64,000 bases of DNA, taken from positions 1 through 64,000 of the forward strand of contig NZ_LAZX01000092.1 in NCBI RefSeq assembly GCF_000980895.1. The letters run 5' to 3'. Source of the stretch: Sphingomonas sp. Ag1 (lineage in GTDB: Bacteria > Pseudomonadota > Alphaproteobacteria > Sphingomonadales > Sphingomonadaceae). Each line of letters starts with the position of its first letter. Position 1 is the stretch's first letter. Shown here piece by piece: positions 54,058 to 62,595 of the stretch. The notes under the pieces are model-generated. The model was not told the origin of the DNA. It saw only the letters and a list, made by a program, of their open reading frames with translations, and did not search any database. The position numbers and the translations under genes are program-made.

Positions 54058-54864
54058 ATGTCGATCGTGCTGGCCATCATCCTTTCCGCCGTGGCGATGA
54101 CGTTGATCGTCGGCGTGCGATACCTGATCACCAGCGGCGCCTTCGCCATGGCGACGCGCGCGAGGCATCCGGCGCTGTATGCCGGGCTCGATCCGCAGAT
54201 CCGGCGCGAGATCTGGTGGAGCCTCGCCTCCGCCGCGATCTATGGCGTGCCGGCAGGGATCGTGGCGTGGGGCTGGCAGAACCGTGGCTGGACGCAGATC
54301 TACGAGGACGTCCACGCCTATCCTCTGTGGTACCTGCCGCTGTCGGTGATGCTGTACCTCTTCGCGCATGACACCTGGTTCTACTGGACGCATCGCTGGA
54401 TGCACGAGCCGCGCGCGTTCCGCATCGCGCATGCCGTCCACCACGCCAGCCGCCCGCCGACCGCCTGGGCGGCGATGGCGTTTCACCCGATCGAGGCGCT
54501 GACCGGCGCTGTGGTAATTCCGCTACTCGTCTTCCTCATTCCGATCCACGTCGGTGCGCTTGGACTGGTCCTGACCATCATGACAGTTATGGGTGTCACC
54601 AATCACATGGGTTGGGAGATTTTCCCGCGGTTCATGTGGAAAGGCCCAGTGGGGGCATGGCTGATTACCGCCAGCCATCACCAGCGGCATCATGAGCGTT
54701 ACGGGTGTAATTATGGTTTGTATTTCCGCTTCTGGGACCGGCTGTGTGGCACCGACGACGGGCTCGGCGATTTCACGCGCAGCCACGAGCGGAGCCGGGC
54801 GCGCGCTGCTGCTGGCGCTCGGGGCGGGGATGCTGATCGGGGCGGCGCCGATCGCACGGCTTGA
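54058..54864 (+). CDS. Fatty acid hydroxylase superfamily membrane protein, likely carotenoid hydroxylase
   Basis: A 268-residue membrane di-iron protein with the His clusters HDTWFYWTHRWMH, HAVHHASRPPTAW and HHQRHHERYG, plus AMAFHP and THMGWEIFP-like NHMGWEIF. These are the metal ligands of the sterol desaturase/fatty-acid hydroxylase superfamily, which includes carotenoid ring hydroxylases. Its place beside crtY suggests that it acts on beta-carotene-derived rings, either as a 3,3'- or a 2,2'-hydroxylase; the sequence does not decide. The last 40 residues (rich in Arg, Ala, Gly) overlap the DUF2141 gene and look unconserved. Confidence 0.82.
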   Translation: MSIVLAIILSAVAMTLIVGVRYLITSGAFAMATRARHPALYAGLDPQIRREIWWSLASAAIYGVPAGIVAWGWQNRGWTQIYEDVHAYPLWYLPLSVMLYLFAHDTWFYWTHRWMHEPRAFRIAHAVHHASRPPTAWAAMAFHPIEALTGAVVIPLLVFLIPIHVGALGLVLTIMTVMGVTNHMGWEIFPRFMWKGPVGAWLITASHHQRHHERYGCNYGLYFRFWDRLCGTDDGLGDFTRSHERSRARAAAGARGGDADRGGADRTA

Positions 54865-55219
54865 TGTCGGGTTCGATGCCGTCCGGTCGAACAAGGGGAT
54901 GCTGCGCATCTGCCTGAGCGGCGATCCCGCCAATTTCCCCGATTGCGTCGATGATACGAACGCCACTACCCGTTCGGTGTCCGCCGCTATCCGGAAGGTC
55001 CGCTTCGAAGGACTGCCCTATGGCGACTATGCCGTTGCGGTTATCCATGACGAGAATGGCAATGCCAAGCTGGACACGTTCGCCGGCATCCCGCGCGAAG
55101 GGTTTGGCTTCTCGCGCAATCCGCCGATCCGCTTCGGCCCGCCCAAGTTCGACGCCGCGCGTTTCAGCATCAAGGATGATGCGGAAAAGCAACAGGTGAA
55201 GATGCGTTACATTCTGTAA
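54746..55219 (+). CDS. DUF2141 exported protein
   Basis: A 157-residue protein with a hydrophobic N-terminal signal (GRALLLALGAGMLIGAAP) and a DUF2141 body: LRICLSGDPANFPDC, RFEGLPYGDYAVAVIHDENG, NAKLDTFAGIPREGFGFSR and NPPIRFGPPKFDAARF. These are small periplasmic beta-sandwich proteins of unknown function, often near carotenoid or lipid genes in sphingomonads (recollection, unverified). I chose GTG at 54746; the ATG at 54830 is an alternative that removes most of the overlap with the hydroxylase gene. Confidence 0.83.
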   Translation: MAPTTGSAISRAATSGAGRALLLALGAGMLIGAAPIARLDVGFDAVRSNKGMLRICLSGDPANFPDCVDDTNATTRSVSAAIRKVRFEGLPYGDYAVAVIHDENGNAKLDTFAGIPREGFGFSRNPPIRFGPPKFDAARFSIKDDAEKQQVKMRYIL

Positions 55220-55284
55220 ACGGGCGCGCCGGAGCCAAATCGCGAGGCGAGTGTTACGGTGCGGACCATTAGGGGACGTTTTCC

Positions 55285-56157
55285 GTGACCGCCAAATGCC
55301 TGTTCGGCCTCGCTGCCGCTCTTTCCATGTTCCCGACCATCGCTGCCGCGCAGGACAGCGCACCCGCCGCGGACCCCGCTGCCGCGCTCGCCGATCGTGC
55401 AGGGGGCGATGCGATCACCGTCGGTCTCGGCGCCGGCTACATGCCGGATTACGAAGGCTCCAACGATTATCAGTTCACCCCCGTCCCCGGCGTGATCGGG
55501 ACGGTGAGCGGCATCAATTTCCAGGTGCTGGGCAATCGCGCCAACGCCGATCTGATCCCGAGCCAGCCCGGCCCCAGCTGGGACTTTCAGGCCGGACCCA
55601 TCGGCGTTTTGAACTTCATGCGCACCAAGCGGTCGAGCATCGATGACCCGCGCGTCCGCGCGCTGGGCACGCGCGCCACGGCGCTTGAGCTCGGCGGGTT
55701 CGTCGGCGTTGGCAAGACGGGCGTCATCACCAGCCCGTACGACAAGATTTCGCTGTCGGTCAGTTACCGCCACGACGTCACCGGCGTGCACAAGAGCGGC
55801 ATCTGGCAGCCGACGATCAACTATTTCACGCCGCTGTCGACCAGGGCGGCGGTGGCGCTGTTCGGGTCGGCCGAGCGGGTAGAGACCAAATATCTCAGCA
55901 CCTATTTCGACGTGGCGCCGAGCCAGGTGGCGGCGAGCGGCCTTCCCGCCTTCCGTGGTCGCGGCGGCTGGAAGAGCTGGACCGTCGGCGCGGTCGGCAC
56001 CCATTCCATCACCGGCGACTTGCTGAGCGGATTCAAGGTGGTAGGCGGCGTGACCTATCGCAAGCTGATCAACGATGTGGGTGACAGTCCGATCGTCAGC
56101 ATCGCGGGTTCGCGCAATCAATGGCTGGGCGTGCTGGGACTGGCCTACACGTTCTAA
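55285..56157 (+). CDS. MipA/OmpV family outer-membrane protein
   Basis: A 290-residue exported protein with a signal peptide (cleavage after PTIAAA) and amphipathic beta strands. GLGAGYMPDYEGSNDYQFTP, GPSWDFQAGPIG and the C-terminal WLGVLGLAYTF, which ends in Phe as outer-membrane barrels do, place it in MipA/OmpV. E. coli MipA scaffolds murein enzymes, but most relatives are uncharacterised. The start is a GTG at 55285 with GGGGA upstream. Confidence 0.88.
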   Translation: MTAKCLFGLAAALSMFPTIAAAQDSAPAADPAAALADRAGGDAITVGLGAGYMPDYEGSNDYQFTPVPGVIGTVSGINFQVLGNRANADLIPSQPGPSWDFQAGPIGVLNFMRTKRSSIDDPRVRALGTRATALELGGFVGVGKTGVITSPYDKISLSVSYRHDVTGVHKSGIWQPTINYFTPLSTRAAVALFGSAERVETKYLSTYFDVAPSQVAASGLPAFRGRGGWKSWTVGAVGTHSITGDLLSGFKVVGGVTYRKLINDVGDSPIVSIAGSRNQWLGVLGLAYTF

Positions 56158-56219
56158 AACTTGCCTGAGCCGCCGCGCCACCCGTTGATCCGCCGCTGCC
56201 GGTGGCGCATAGGGTGGCA

Positions 56220-56882
56220 ATGGTTCACCTTTCGTTCGGCGGGCATGACCTGACGCCCCTGCCCCAAGGTGCGATATTCTGGCCCGCGCGGCGCGCCCTG
56301 CTGGTCGCCGATCTGCATCTGGAAAAGGCGAGCTGGTTCGCGCGCGCCGGGCAGATGCTGCCGCCGTACGACAGTTTCGTCACACTGGCGGATCTGACCG
56401 CGCTGGTGGAAGAGACCGGCGCGCGGGAGGTCTGGTGCCTGGGCGACAGCTTCCACGATCCGGAAGGATGCGCGCGATTGCCGCAGCGGGCGCAGGACAT
56501 GCTGCGGTCGCTGACCAGCGCGACGCAATGGACGTGGATCACCGGCAATCACGATCCGCACGGCGTTGATCGCTGCGGCGGCGAGGTGATGGACGAGGCG
56601 GTGGTGGACGGGCTGGTGCTGCGGCACGAGGCGACGCTGAGCGAGACGCGACCCGAGCTGTCGGGCCACTTTCACCCCAAGCTGCGGATCCGGGTCCGTG
56701 GCAAATTGGTGTCGCGACGCTGCTTCGTTGCGGCGAGCCACAAGCTGATCCTGCCGGCCTTCGGCGCACTGACCGGGGGGCTGGACGTCGACCATCCGGA
56801 GATCGTGCGGGCGGTAGGGCGTTCGGCACAGGCGCTTATTCCGGTCGAGAACCGCCTTCTTCGCTTTCCGCTGGCGGCGTAA
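56220..56882 (+). CDS. pdeM: PdeM-like metallophosphoesterase
   Basis: A 220-residue phosphoesterase with the metal motifs VADLHLEKASW (Asp, His), CLGDSFHDP (Gly-Asp), ITGNHDPHG (Asn-His) and LSGHFHPKL (His). It matches the ligase-associated DNA damage response endonuclease PdeM. Elsewhere pdeM lies with a Lhr-type helicase, an exonuclease and an ATP-dependent DNA ligase; none is seen here. The ATG at 56220 was chosen because the protein begins MVHLSFGGHDL as relatives do. It overlaps the LuxR-type gene on the other strand by 47 bases. Confidence 0.88.
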   Translation: MVHLSFGGHDLTPLPQGAIFWPARRALLVADLHLEKASWFARAGQMLPPYDSFVTLADLTALVEETGAREVWCLGDSFHDPEGCARLPQRAQDMLRSLTSATQWTWITGNHDPHGVDRCGGEVMDEAVVDGLVLRHEATLSETRPELSGHFHPKLRIRVRGKLVSRRCFVAASHKLILPAFGALTGGLDVDHPEIVRAVGRSAQALIPVENRLLRFPLAA

Positions 56883-57828
56883 ACGGGCCCAGCGCGAAGC
56901 GCGCCGGGCTGGCGCCGATCAAGCGGACCAGATCGACCTGGCCGCGCGTGCGCGTCTTGGCGAACAGGCGCTTGGAATAGTTACGCGTCGTTTCGATCGT
57001 CAGGTCTAGCTGCGTCGCGGCGTCGGACAGGGTGGCGCCGGCGGCGATTGCGGCCGCCAGGCGCGCCTCGCTGCCGGTGAGGCCGAACAATGCCGCGAGC
57101 AGCGCCGGTTGGGCATCATCCCCAGGTCCTGCGTTGAGCGCCATTAGGCCAAGCGCCACGGGGGCGGTGGCGAGCGGCGTCCGGGGCAGATCGAGCGGAA
57201 TGAGCAGCATCGCCGCGGCCTCCTTTGGCCGCAAACTCACGACCATTGGCCTGCGTTCGGCCACGCAGGCGGCAACGTCGGCCGCTATTGGCCAGAAGGA
57301 ACCGCCGCGCGCCGCAAAGACCTCCGAGCGCGCAAGCGGGCGTCCATCGGCGCCGAACGACGCCCAGGCGATCCGGCCGGCGGAGACCGCCCGCTCGACC
57401 ACCGACGCGGTGGTGGCGGCATGATCGAGTGCCGCACGCGTGCGCAGCGCGATCGCGAGATGCGGTGCGAGGCGGGCAAGAAGGGCGCCGTCGGCCGCAC
57501 TGAAATCGGACTGCGCACGGCGAATCACGAGCACCGCGGCGGCACCGCCGGGTTCATCGACGCGGATCAGCCGCGCGTAGCCGCCTTCCTCCTCCGCATA
57601 GACGCGGTGCGCCCGCAAGGCGGTGAGATGATCCTGATCAGGCGGCGGGGCGATTCTAGAGTCGAGCCAGCGCCATTCCCCCTGCCCCGCACGCACCGCC
57701 AGCACGGCCTGATCGGCGCGTACGCGGCGCTTCAGTCGCTGGAGGAAGAGCGCGAACGGTGCCTGCTCATGCGCGCCGTCGTGCAGCGGCAACAACAGGT
57801 CGGTCTCGTCGGGACGGGTGATCGCCAT
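56836..57828 (-). CDS. LuxR-type helix-turn-helix regulator
   Basis: A 330-residue protein with an N-terminal region resembling PAS/GAF-like sensor modules in composition and a C-terminal LuxR-type DNA-binding helix-turn-helix (LFGLTGSEARLAAAIAAGAT, TQLDLTIETTRNYSKRLFAKT). The first part has no recognisable ligand motif. It is divergent from cysDNC, so it may govern sulfate assimilation; a perfect palindrome lies in the gap. Its 3' end overlaps pdeM by 47 bases. Confidence 0.83.
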   Translation of the reverse strand: MAITRPDETDLLLPLHDGAHEQAPFALFLQRLKRRVRADQAVLAVRAGQGEWRWLDSRIAPPPDQDHLTALRAHRVYAEEEGGYARLIRVDEPGGAAAVLVIRRAQSDFSAADGALLARLAPHLAIALRTRAALDHAATTASVVERAVSAGRIAWASFGADGRPLARSEVFAARGGSFWPIAADVAACVAERRPMVVSLRPKEAAAMLLIPLDLPRTPLATAPVALGLMALNAGPGDDAQPALLAALFGLTGSEARLAAAIAAGATLSDAATQLDLTIETTRNYSKRLFAKTRTRGQVDLVRLIGASPARFALGPFTPPAESEEGGSRPE

Positions 57829-57837
57829 ATAGCCCCA

Positions 57838-57851
57838 CTCCCATATGGGAG
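57838..57851. promoter_or_regulatory. Perfect palindrome in the LuxR-type/cysD gap
   Basis: CTCCCATATGGGAG reads identically on both strands. It lies 10 bases from the regulator's start codon and 66 from cysD, in a place where a shared operator would act. It also holds the GGGAG that serves as the regulator's ribosome-binding site, so a bound protein could repress its own gene. Confidence 0.45.
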
Positions 57852-57916
57852 GTGCCGTGTCACCCCGGCGCGGCCATGTTGCAGATCAGCCGGATTGGCG
57901 TTGCGGGGATTTTTCG

Positions 57917-58825
57917 ATGACGGCGCGGACACTGACCCACCTCGAGCGGCTGGAGGCCGAATCGATCCACATCATGCGCGAGGTGGTGGCGGAGAGTGAG
58001 CGGCCGGTGATGCTCTATTCGGTCGGCAAGGATTCGGCGGTCATGCTGCATCTCGCGCGCAAGGCGTTCCACCCTGCCCCGCCGCCGTTCCCGCTGCTGC
58101 ATGTCGACACGACGTGGAAGTTCAAGGCGATGTACGCGCTGCGCGATCGCATGGCGCGCGAGAGCGGCATGGAGTTGCTGGTCCACCGCAATCCCGAGGC
58201 GGAAGCACGCGGGATCAATCCGTTCGATCACGGCCCGCTGCACACCGACATGTGGAAGACGGAAGGGTTGAAGCAGGCGCTGGATCAATATGGCTTCGAC
58301 GTCGCCTTTGGCGGCGCGCGGCGGGATGAGGAAAAGAGTCGGGCCAAGGAGCGGGTCTTTTCCTTCCGCTCGGCCAACCATCGCTGGGACCCGAAGAACC
58401 AGCGCCCCGAGCTCTGGAACCTCTACAACACCCGCAAGGCACGTGGTGAATCGATCCGGGTCTTTCCGATCTCCAATTGGACCGAACTCGATATCTGGCA
58501 GTACATCCAGCTGAACGACATTCCGATCGTGCCGCTCTATTTCGCCGAGCGGCGGCCGACCGTCGAGCGCGACGGCATGCTGCTGATGGTCGATGATGAT
58601 CGCTTTCCGCTGCGCGACGGCGAAGTGCCGGTCGAACGATCGATCCGCTTCCGCACCCTGGGCTGCTATCCGCTGACGGGCGCGGTGGAGAGCGAGGCGG
58701 CGACACTGGAAGATGTAATCCAAGAGATGCTGCTGACCACCACCAGCGAACGGCAGGGCCGCGCGATCGACAAGGATGGCGGCGCGGCCAGTATGGAGAA
58801 GAAGAAGCAGGAGGGGTATTTCTGA
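57917..58825 (+). CDS. cysD: Sulfate adenylyltransferase subunit 2
   Basis: A 302-residue ATP pyrophosphatase of the PAPS reductase-like fold: [19 protein letters not shown] (PP-loop), [16 protein letters not shown] and [11 protein letters not shown]. With CysN it makes adenylyl sulfate (APS) from sulfate and ATP. The Met at 57917 is the family start; upstream in-frame codons have no homology. The stop overlaps the cysNC start by one base. Confidence 0.95.
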   Translation: MTARTLTHLERLEAESIHIMREVVAESERPVMLYSVGKDSAVMLHLARKAFHPAPPPFPLLHVDTTWKFKAMYALRDRMARESGMELLVHRNPEAEARGINPFDHGPLHTDMWKTEGLKQALDQYGFDVAFGGARRDEEKSRAKERVFSFRSANHRWDPKNQRPELWNLYNTRKARGESIRVFPISNWTELDIWQYIQLNDIPIVPLYFAERRPTVERDGMLLMVDDDRFPLRDGEVPVERSIRFRTLGCYPLTGAVESEAATLEDVIQEMLLTTTSERQGRAIDKDGGAASMEKKKQEGYF

Positions 58826-60747
58826 TGGCGTCGCAGTCAGTGGCGCCGGCGGCGCCTTCCTATCAGGCGGATCGGCTGATCGCCGACGACATTCATGCCT
58901 ATCTGGCGCAGCATCAGAACAAGTCGCTGCTGCGCTTCATCACCTGCGGGTCGGTCGACGATGGCAAGTCGACGCTGATCGGGCGGCTGCTGTACGATTC
59001 GAAGATGATCTTCGAGGATCAGCTGGCCGCACTGGAACAGGATTCACGCACCGTCGGGACGCAGGGCGACGCAATCGATTTCGCGTTGCTGGTCGATGGG
59101 CTGGCGGCAGAGCGCGAACAAGGCATCACGATCGACGTCGCTTACCGTTTCTTCGCGACCGAGAAGCGCAAGTTCATCGTCGCCGACACGCCGGGGCATG
59201 AACAATATACCCGCAACATGGTGACAGGTGCCTCCACCGCCGATCTGGCGGTGATCCTGGTCGATGCGCGCAAGGGCGTGCTGACGCAGACCAAGCGGCA
59301 TTCCTATCTCGCGCATCTGATCGGCATCCGGCACCTGGTGCTGGCGGTGAACAAGATGGACCTGGTCGACTATGACCAGTCGGTGTTCGACGCGATCGTT
59401 GCGGATTATCAGGCGTTCGCGACGACCATCGGCATCGATGGGTTTACTGCCATTCCAATCTCGGGCTTTCGTGGCGACAATATCACCGCCGCATCCGACC
59501 AGACGCCTTGGTACAGCGGGCCGCCGCTGATCACGCATCTGGAGGCGGTGCCGATCGATGCTGAGGCGGACCAGGCGCGGCCGCTCCGCCTGCCGGTGCA
59601 ATGGGTCAACCGGCCCAATCTCGATTTCCGGGGGTTCGCCGGGCAGATCGCCTCGGGCGTTGTGCGACCGGGTGATCCGGTACGCATTCTTCCGTCAGGC
59701 AAGACGACGACGATTGCGCGGATCGTGACGCTGGACGGTGATCTGGGCGAAGCGGTCGCCGGCCAATCGGTCACGGTGACGTTGGCCGACGAGGTGGATT
59801 GTTCGCGCGGCGACGTGATCGCCGCCGCGGGTGATCCGCCGCAAGTTGCCGATCAGTTCGAAGCGACGATCGTCTGGATGGCGGAGGAGGACATGCTGCC
59901 CGGCCGCGCCTATTGGCTGAAGCTGGGCACGCAGACGGTCAGCGCGACGGTGCAGGCGCCCAAATATCAGGTCAACGTCAACACGCTAGAGCAGCTGGCG
60001 GCCAAGACGCTTGACCTGAATGCGATCGGGGTCGCGAATCTTTCCACCGACAAGCCATTGGTGTTCGAGCCCTACGCCGACAGCCGGACGCTGGGCGGGT
60101 TCATCCTGATCGACAAGCTGAGCAATGCCACGGTGGCGGCGGGCATGCTGCACTTCAGCCTCCGTCGATCGCAGAACATCCATTGGCAGCCGACCGACGT
60201 CAGCCGCGAGACGCTGGCCGCGCTGAAGAACCAGAAGCCGGTGGTGCTGTGGTTCACCGGTCTTTCCGGAGCGGGCAAATCGACCATCGCCAATGTGGTC
60301 GAGAAGAAGCTGGTGCGGATGAACCGTCACACCTTCCTGCTCGATGGCGACAATGTACGCCACGGGTTGAACAAGGACCTGGGCTTCACCGACGCCGACC
60401 GGGTGGAGAATATCCGCCGGGTGGGTGAAGTCGCGCGGTTGATGACCGATGCCGGGCTGATCGTCGTCACCGCCTTCATCTCCCCCTTCCGCGCCGAGCG
60501 GGAAATGGTGCGCCAGATGATGCAGCCGGGCGAGTTCATCGAAGTGCATATCGACACCCCGCTCGCGGAAGCGGAACGACGCGATGTGAAGGGCCTGTAT
60601 GCCAAGGCGCGCGCCGGGCAGCTGGCGAACTTCACCGGCATCGACAGCCCCTATGAGCCGCCGGAGGATCCCGAGATCCGCATCGACACGACGGCGATGA
60701 CGCCCGAAGAAGCAGCGGACCTCATCATTGCCAGGATCATCCCGTGA
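58825..60747 (+). CDS. cysNC: Bifunctional sulfate adenylyltransferase subunit 1 / APS kinase
   Basis: A 640-residue fusion. Residues 1 to about 440 are CysN, an EF-Tu-like GTPase: [14 protein letters not shown] (P-loop), [12 protein letters not shown] and NKMDLVDYD. From about residue 450 comes Cys[15 protein letters not shown] (P-loop) and [23 protein letters not shown] hydrolysis drives APS formation and the kinase adds a 3'-phosphate to give PAPS. The fused form is common in alphaproteobacteria. The gene overlaps cysQ by 4 bases. Confidence 0.95.
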   Translation: MASQSVAPAAPSYQADRLIADDIHAYLAQHQNKSLLRFITCGSVDDGKSTLIGRLLYDSKMIFEDQLAALEQDSRTVGTQGDAIDFALLVDGLAAEREQGITIDVAYRFFATEKRKFIVADTPGHEQYTRNMVTGASTADLAVILVDARKGVLTQTKRHSYLAHLIGIRHLVLAVNKMDLVDYDQSVFDAIVADYQAFATTIGIDGFTAIPISGFRGDNITAASDQTPWYSGPPLITHLEAVPIDAEADQARPLRLPVQWVNRPNLDFRGFAGQIASGVVRPGDPVRILPSGKTTTIARIVTLDGDLGEAVAGQSVTVTLADEVDCSRGDVIAAAGDPPQVADQFEATIVWMAEEDMLPGRAYWLKLGTQTVSATVQAPKYQVNVNTLEQLAAKTLDLNAIGVANLSTDKPLVFEPYADSRTLGGFILIDKLSNATVAAGMLHFSLRRSQNIHWQPTDVSRETLAALKNQKPVVLWFTGLSGAGKSTIANVVEKKLVRMNRHTFLLDGDNVRHGLNKDLGFTDADRVENIRRVGEVARLMTDAGLIVVTAFISPFRAEREMVRQMMQPGEFIEVHIDTPLAEAERRDVKGLYAKARAGQLANFTGIDSPYEPPEDPEIRIDTTAMTPEEAADLIIARIIP

Positions 60748-61493
60748 CCAACGCCATGACCGACGCCGCGCTCGCCGCCCACCTTGCCGAGACGGCCGGG
60801 CAGATCCTGCTGGCGGTGCGCGGTGCCACGGTGTTCAGCCCGCAGGCGCTGGGCAAGGCAGGCGACCAGACCGCCAATCAGTTCCTTGTCCAGGCGATCC
60901 GCCATGCGCGACCCGACGATGGCCTGCTGTCGGAAGAGATGAGCTGTGATGGCGAGCGGCTGACCAAGCGCCGCACCTGGATCGTCGATCCGGTCGACGG
61001 GACGCGCGAATATGGCGAGGCGCGGCACGACTGGGCGGTGCATGTCGCGTTGGCGATCGATGGTGTCGCCGCGATCGGGGCGGTGGCGCTGCCCGACGCC
61101 GGGCTGGTTCTGCGATCGGATCAGCCGGCGGCGGTCCCTCCCCCGGCGTCCCCGCTACGGATGCTGGTGAGCCGCACCCGGCCCGCGCCCGAGGCGGTGG
61201 CGGTGGCCGAGCGGCTTGGCGCGACGCTGGTGCCGATGGGGTCAGCCGGGGCGAAGGCGATGGCCGTGGTGCAGGGGGAAGCGGATATATACCTGCATTC
61301 GGGCGGACAATTTGAGTGGGATTCGGCCGCCCCGGTGGCTGTGGCGGCCGCTTATGGCCTGCATTGTTCGCGCATCGACGGCAGCCCGCTGCGGTACAAT
61401 CAGGAGGATGTGTACCTGCCCGATCTGCTGATCTGCGCCAAGGAACTGGCGGGCGAGGTGCTGGCGCTCGTCCGGGCGACGAAGGCCGCCTGA
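60744..61493 (+). CDS. cysQ: 3'(2'),5'-bisphosphate nucleotidase CysQ
   Basis: A 249-residue inositol-monophosphatase-fold enzyme. The metal-binding motif [13 protein letters not shown] and the downstream [16 protein letters not shown] (Trp-Asp) are diagnostic. It hydrolyses PAP (3'-phosphoadenosine 5'-phosphate) to AMP, removing the inhibitory by-product of PAPS use. A GTG at 60744 overlaps the cysNC stop; an ATG 12 bases later is possible. The operon lacks cysH, cysI and cysJ here. Confidence 0.92.
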   Translation: MTNAMTDAALAAHLAETAGQILLAVRGATVFSPQALGKAGDQTANQFLVQAIRHARPDDGLLSEEMSCDGERLTKRRTWIVDPVDGTREYGEARHDWAVHVALAIDGVAAIGAVALPDAGLVLRSDQPAAVPPPASPLRMLVSRTRPAPEAVAVAERLGATLVPMGSAGAKAMAVVQGEADIYLHSGGQFEWDSAAPVAVAAAYGLHCSRIDGSPLRYNQEDVYLPDLLICAKELAGEVLALVRATKAA

Positions 61494-61497
61494 GCCG

Positions 61498-61528
61498 GCG
61501 CCTCCCCCGCGGCGGGCGGGAGAGGCGC
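61498..61528. terminator. Hairpin between cysQ and dienelactone hydrolase gene
   Basis: A GC-rich stem of about 10 bp with one bulged A and a 10-base loop fills the 41-base gap between two convergent genes. No T-run is seen. Confidence 0.5.
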
Positions 61529-61534
61529 GGGCGC

Positions 61535-62236
61535 TTACTTCAGATGTTCGGCGAAGAAATCGGCCGTGCGCTGATCCGCGAGATCAGCAGCAGCCGGCGA
61601 GCGGCGGTCGCCCATTTCGGTCGCGAAGCCGTGGTCTTCACCCGGATAATCGTACAGCGTGACCTTGGGGTGATCGTCCAGCCCCTCATGCATCTTCTGC
61701 TGGGTCGCCTTGTCGACGAAGCCGTCCTCTCCCGCGATGTGGAGAAGAACCGGGTTGGCGATGGCGTGCTTCTCACCCAGCAGGCCGTCGATGCCGACGC
61801 CATAATAGCCGACGCTCGCATCGATATCGGTGCGGCAGGCGGTCATGAACGCCAGGCGCCCGCCGAGGCAGTAACCGACCGCGCCGATCTTGCCCGTGCC
61901 GCCGAGCAGCGACCGGGTTGCGTGGATGGTCGCTTCGATGTCACGGATGCCAGCGTCCTGATCGAACTGGCCGAACAGGTCGAGTCCGCGCTGCAACTCT
62001 TCGGGAATGTCCGGGTTCAGCTCGACGCCCGGCGCGATGCGCCAGAACAGATCGGGCGCGATGGCGAGATAGCCCTGCTCTGCCAGGCGATCGCACTTTT
62101 GCCGGATGCCGGGGTTCACGCCGAACACTTCCTGGATGACGATGATGGCGGCCGTCGGCGTGCCGCTGGGATCGGCGCGATATGCCTTGAAGCTGCCCTC
62201 ATTGTTCAGCGCGGTGATGTCGATCGTCTGATCCAT
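61535..62236 (-). CDS. Dienelactone hydrolase family protein
   Basis: A 233-residue alpha/beta hydrolase with the nucleophilic Cys in VGYCLGGRLAF, the Asp in GEDGFVDK and the His in YPGEDHGFATEM. The family opens dienelactones in chlorocatechol breakdown, but many members have other carboxyl-ester substrates. There is no aromatic-degradation gene nearby. Single gene, divergent from DUF6489. Confidence 0.87.
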   Translation of the reverse strand: MDQTIDITALNNEGSFKAYRADPSGTPTAAIIVIQEVFGVNPGIRQKCDRLAEQGYLAIAPDLFWRIAPGVELNPDIPEELQRGLDLFGQFDQDAGIRDIEATIHATRSLLGGTGKIGAVGYCLGGRLAFMTACRTDIDASVGYYGVGIDGLLGEKHAIANPVLLHIAGEDGFVDKATQQKMHEGLDDHPKVTLYDYPGEDHGFATEMGDRRSPAAADLADQRTADFFAEHLK

Positions 62237-62358
62237 GAAAATCCTTCTCCTTGTGATGCAGCCCGCTCCCGCAGTTGCGACGGCAGCGGCAGAGCGGGCA
62301 TAGATGGTGCACGGGTGACGCTATCGCTCCCCGCAGCACGGCTCAAGCGGAGGCGGCC

Positions 62359-62595
62359 ATGAAGATCAGCATTGAGGTGGATTGTTCTCCAGAGGAAGCG
62401 CGCCGCGCCATGGGGCTGCCGGACCTGTCGCCGCTGCACGATCGCTACGTAGCGTTGTTGCAGCAATCGCTGGAGCAGAAGGCCGTGGCGCCGGAGGTGC
62501 TGGAGGGATTGATGCGCAGCTGGGCGCCCATGGGTGAGACGGGGGCCAATTTCTGGCGCAGCATGTTCGAGGCGGGCTCCAAGCCCGGCGGCTGA
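62359..62595 (+). CDS. DUF6489 family protein
   Basis: A 78-residue soluble protein starting MKISIEVDCSPEEARRAMG, with LPDLSPLHDRYV and the late MRSWAPMGETGANFWRSMF. The pattern matches a small alphaproteobacterial family of unknown function (DUF6489 as I recall it). GGAGGCGGCC precedes the ATG. The stop shares a base with the mnmE start (TGATG), so the two are translationally coupled; a role with tRNA modification is possible but unproven. Confidence 0.8.
   Translation: MKISIEVDCSPEEARRAMGLPDLSPLHDRYVALLQQSLEQKAVAPEVLEGLMRSWAPMGETGANFWRSMFEAGSKPGG

Noticed and set aside
57829..57916. SAM or other riboswitch before cysD
   Set aside because: The gap is too short (88 bases) and shows no conserved riboswitch core.
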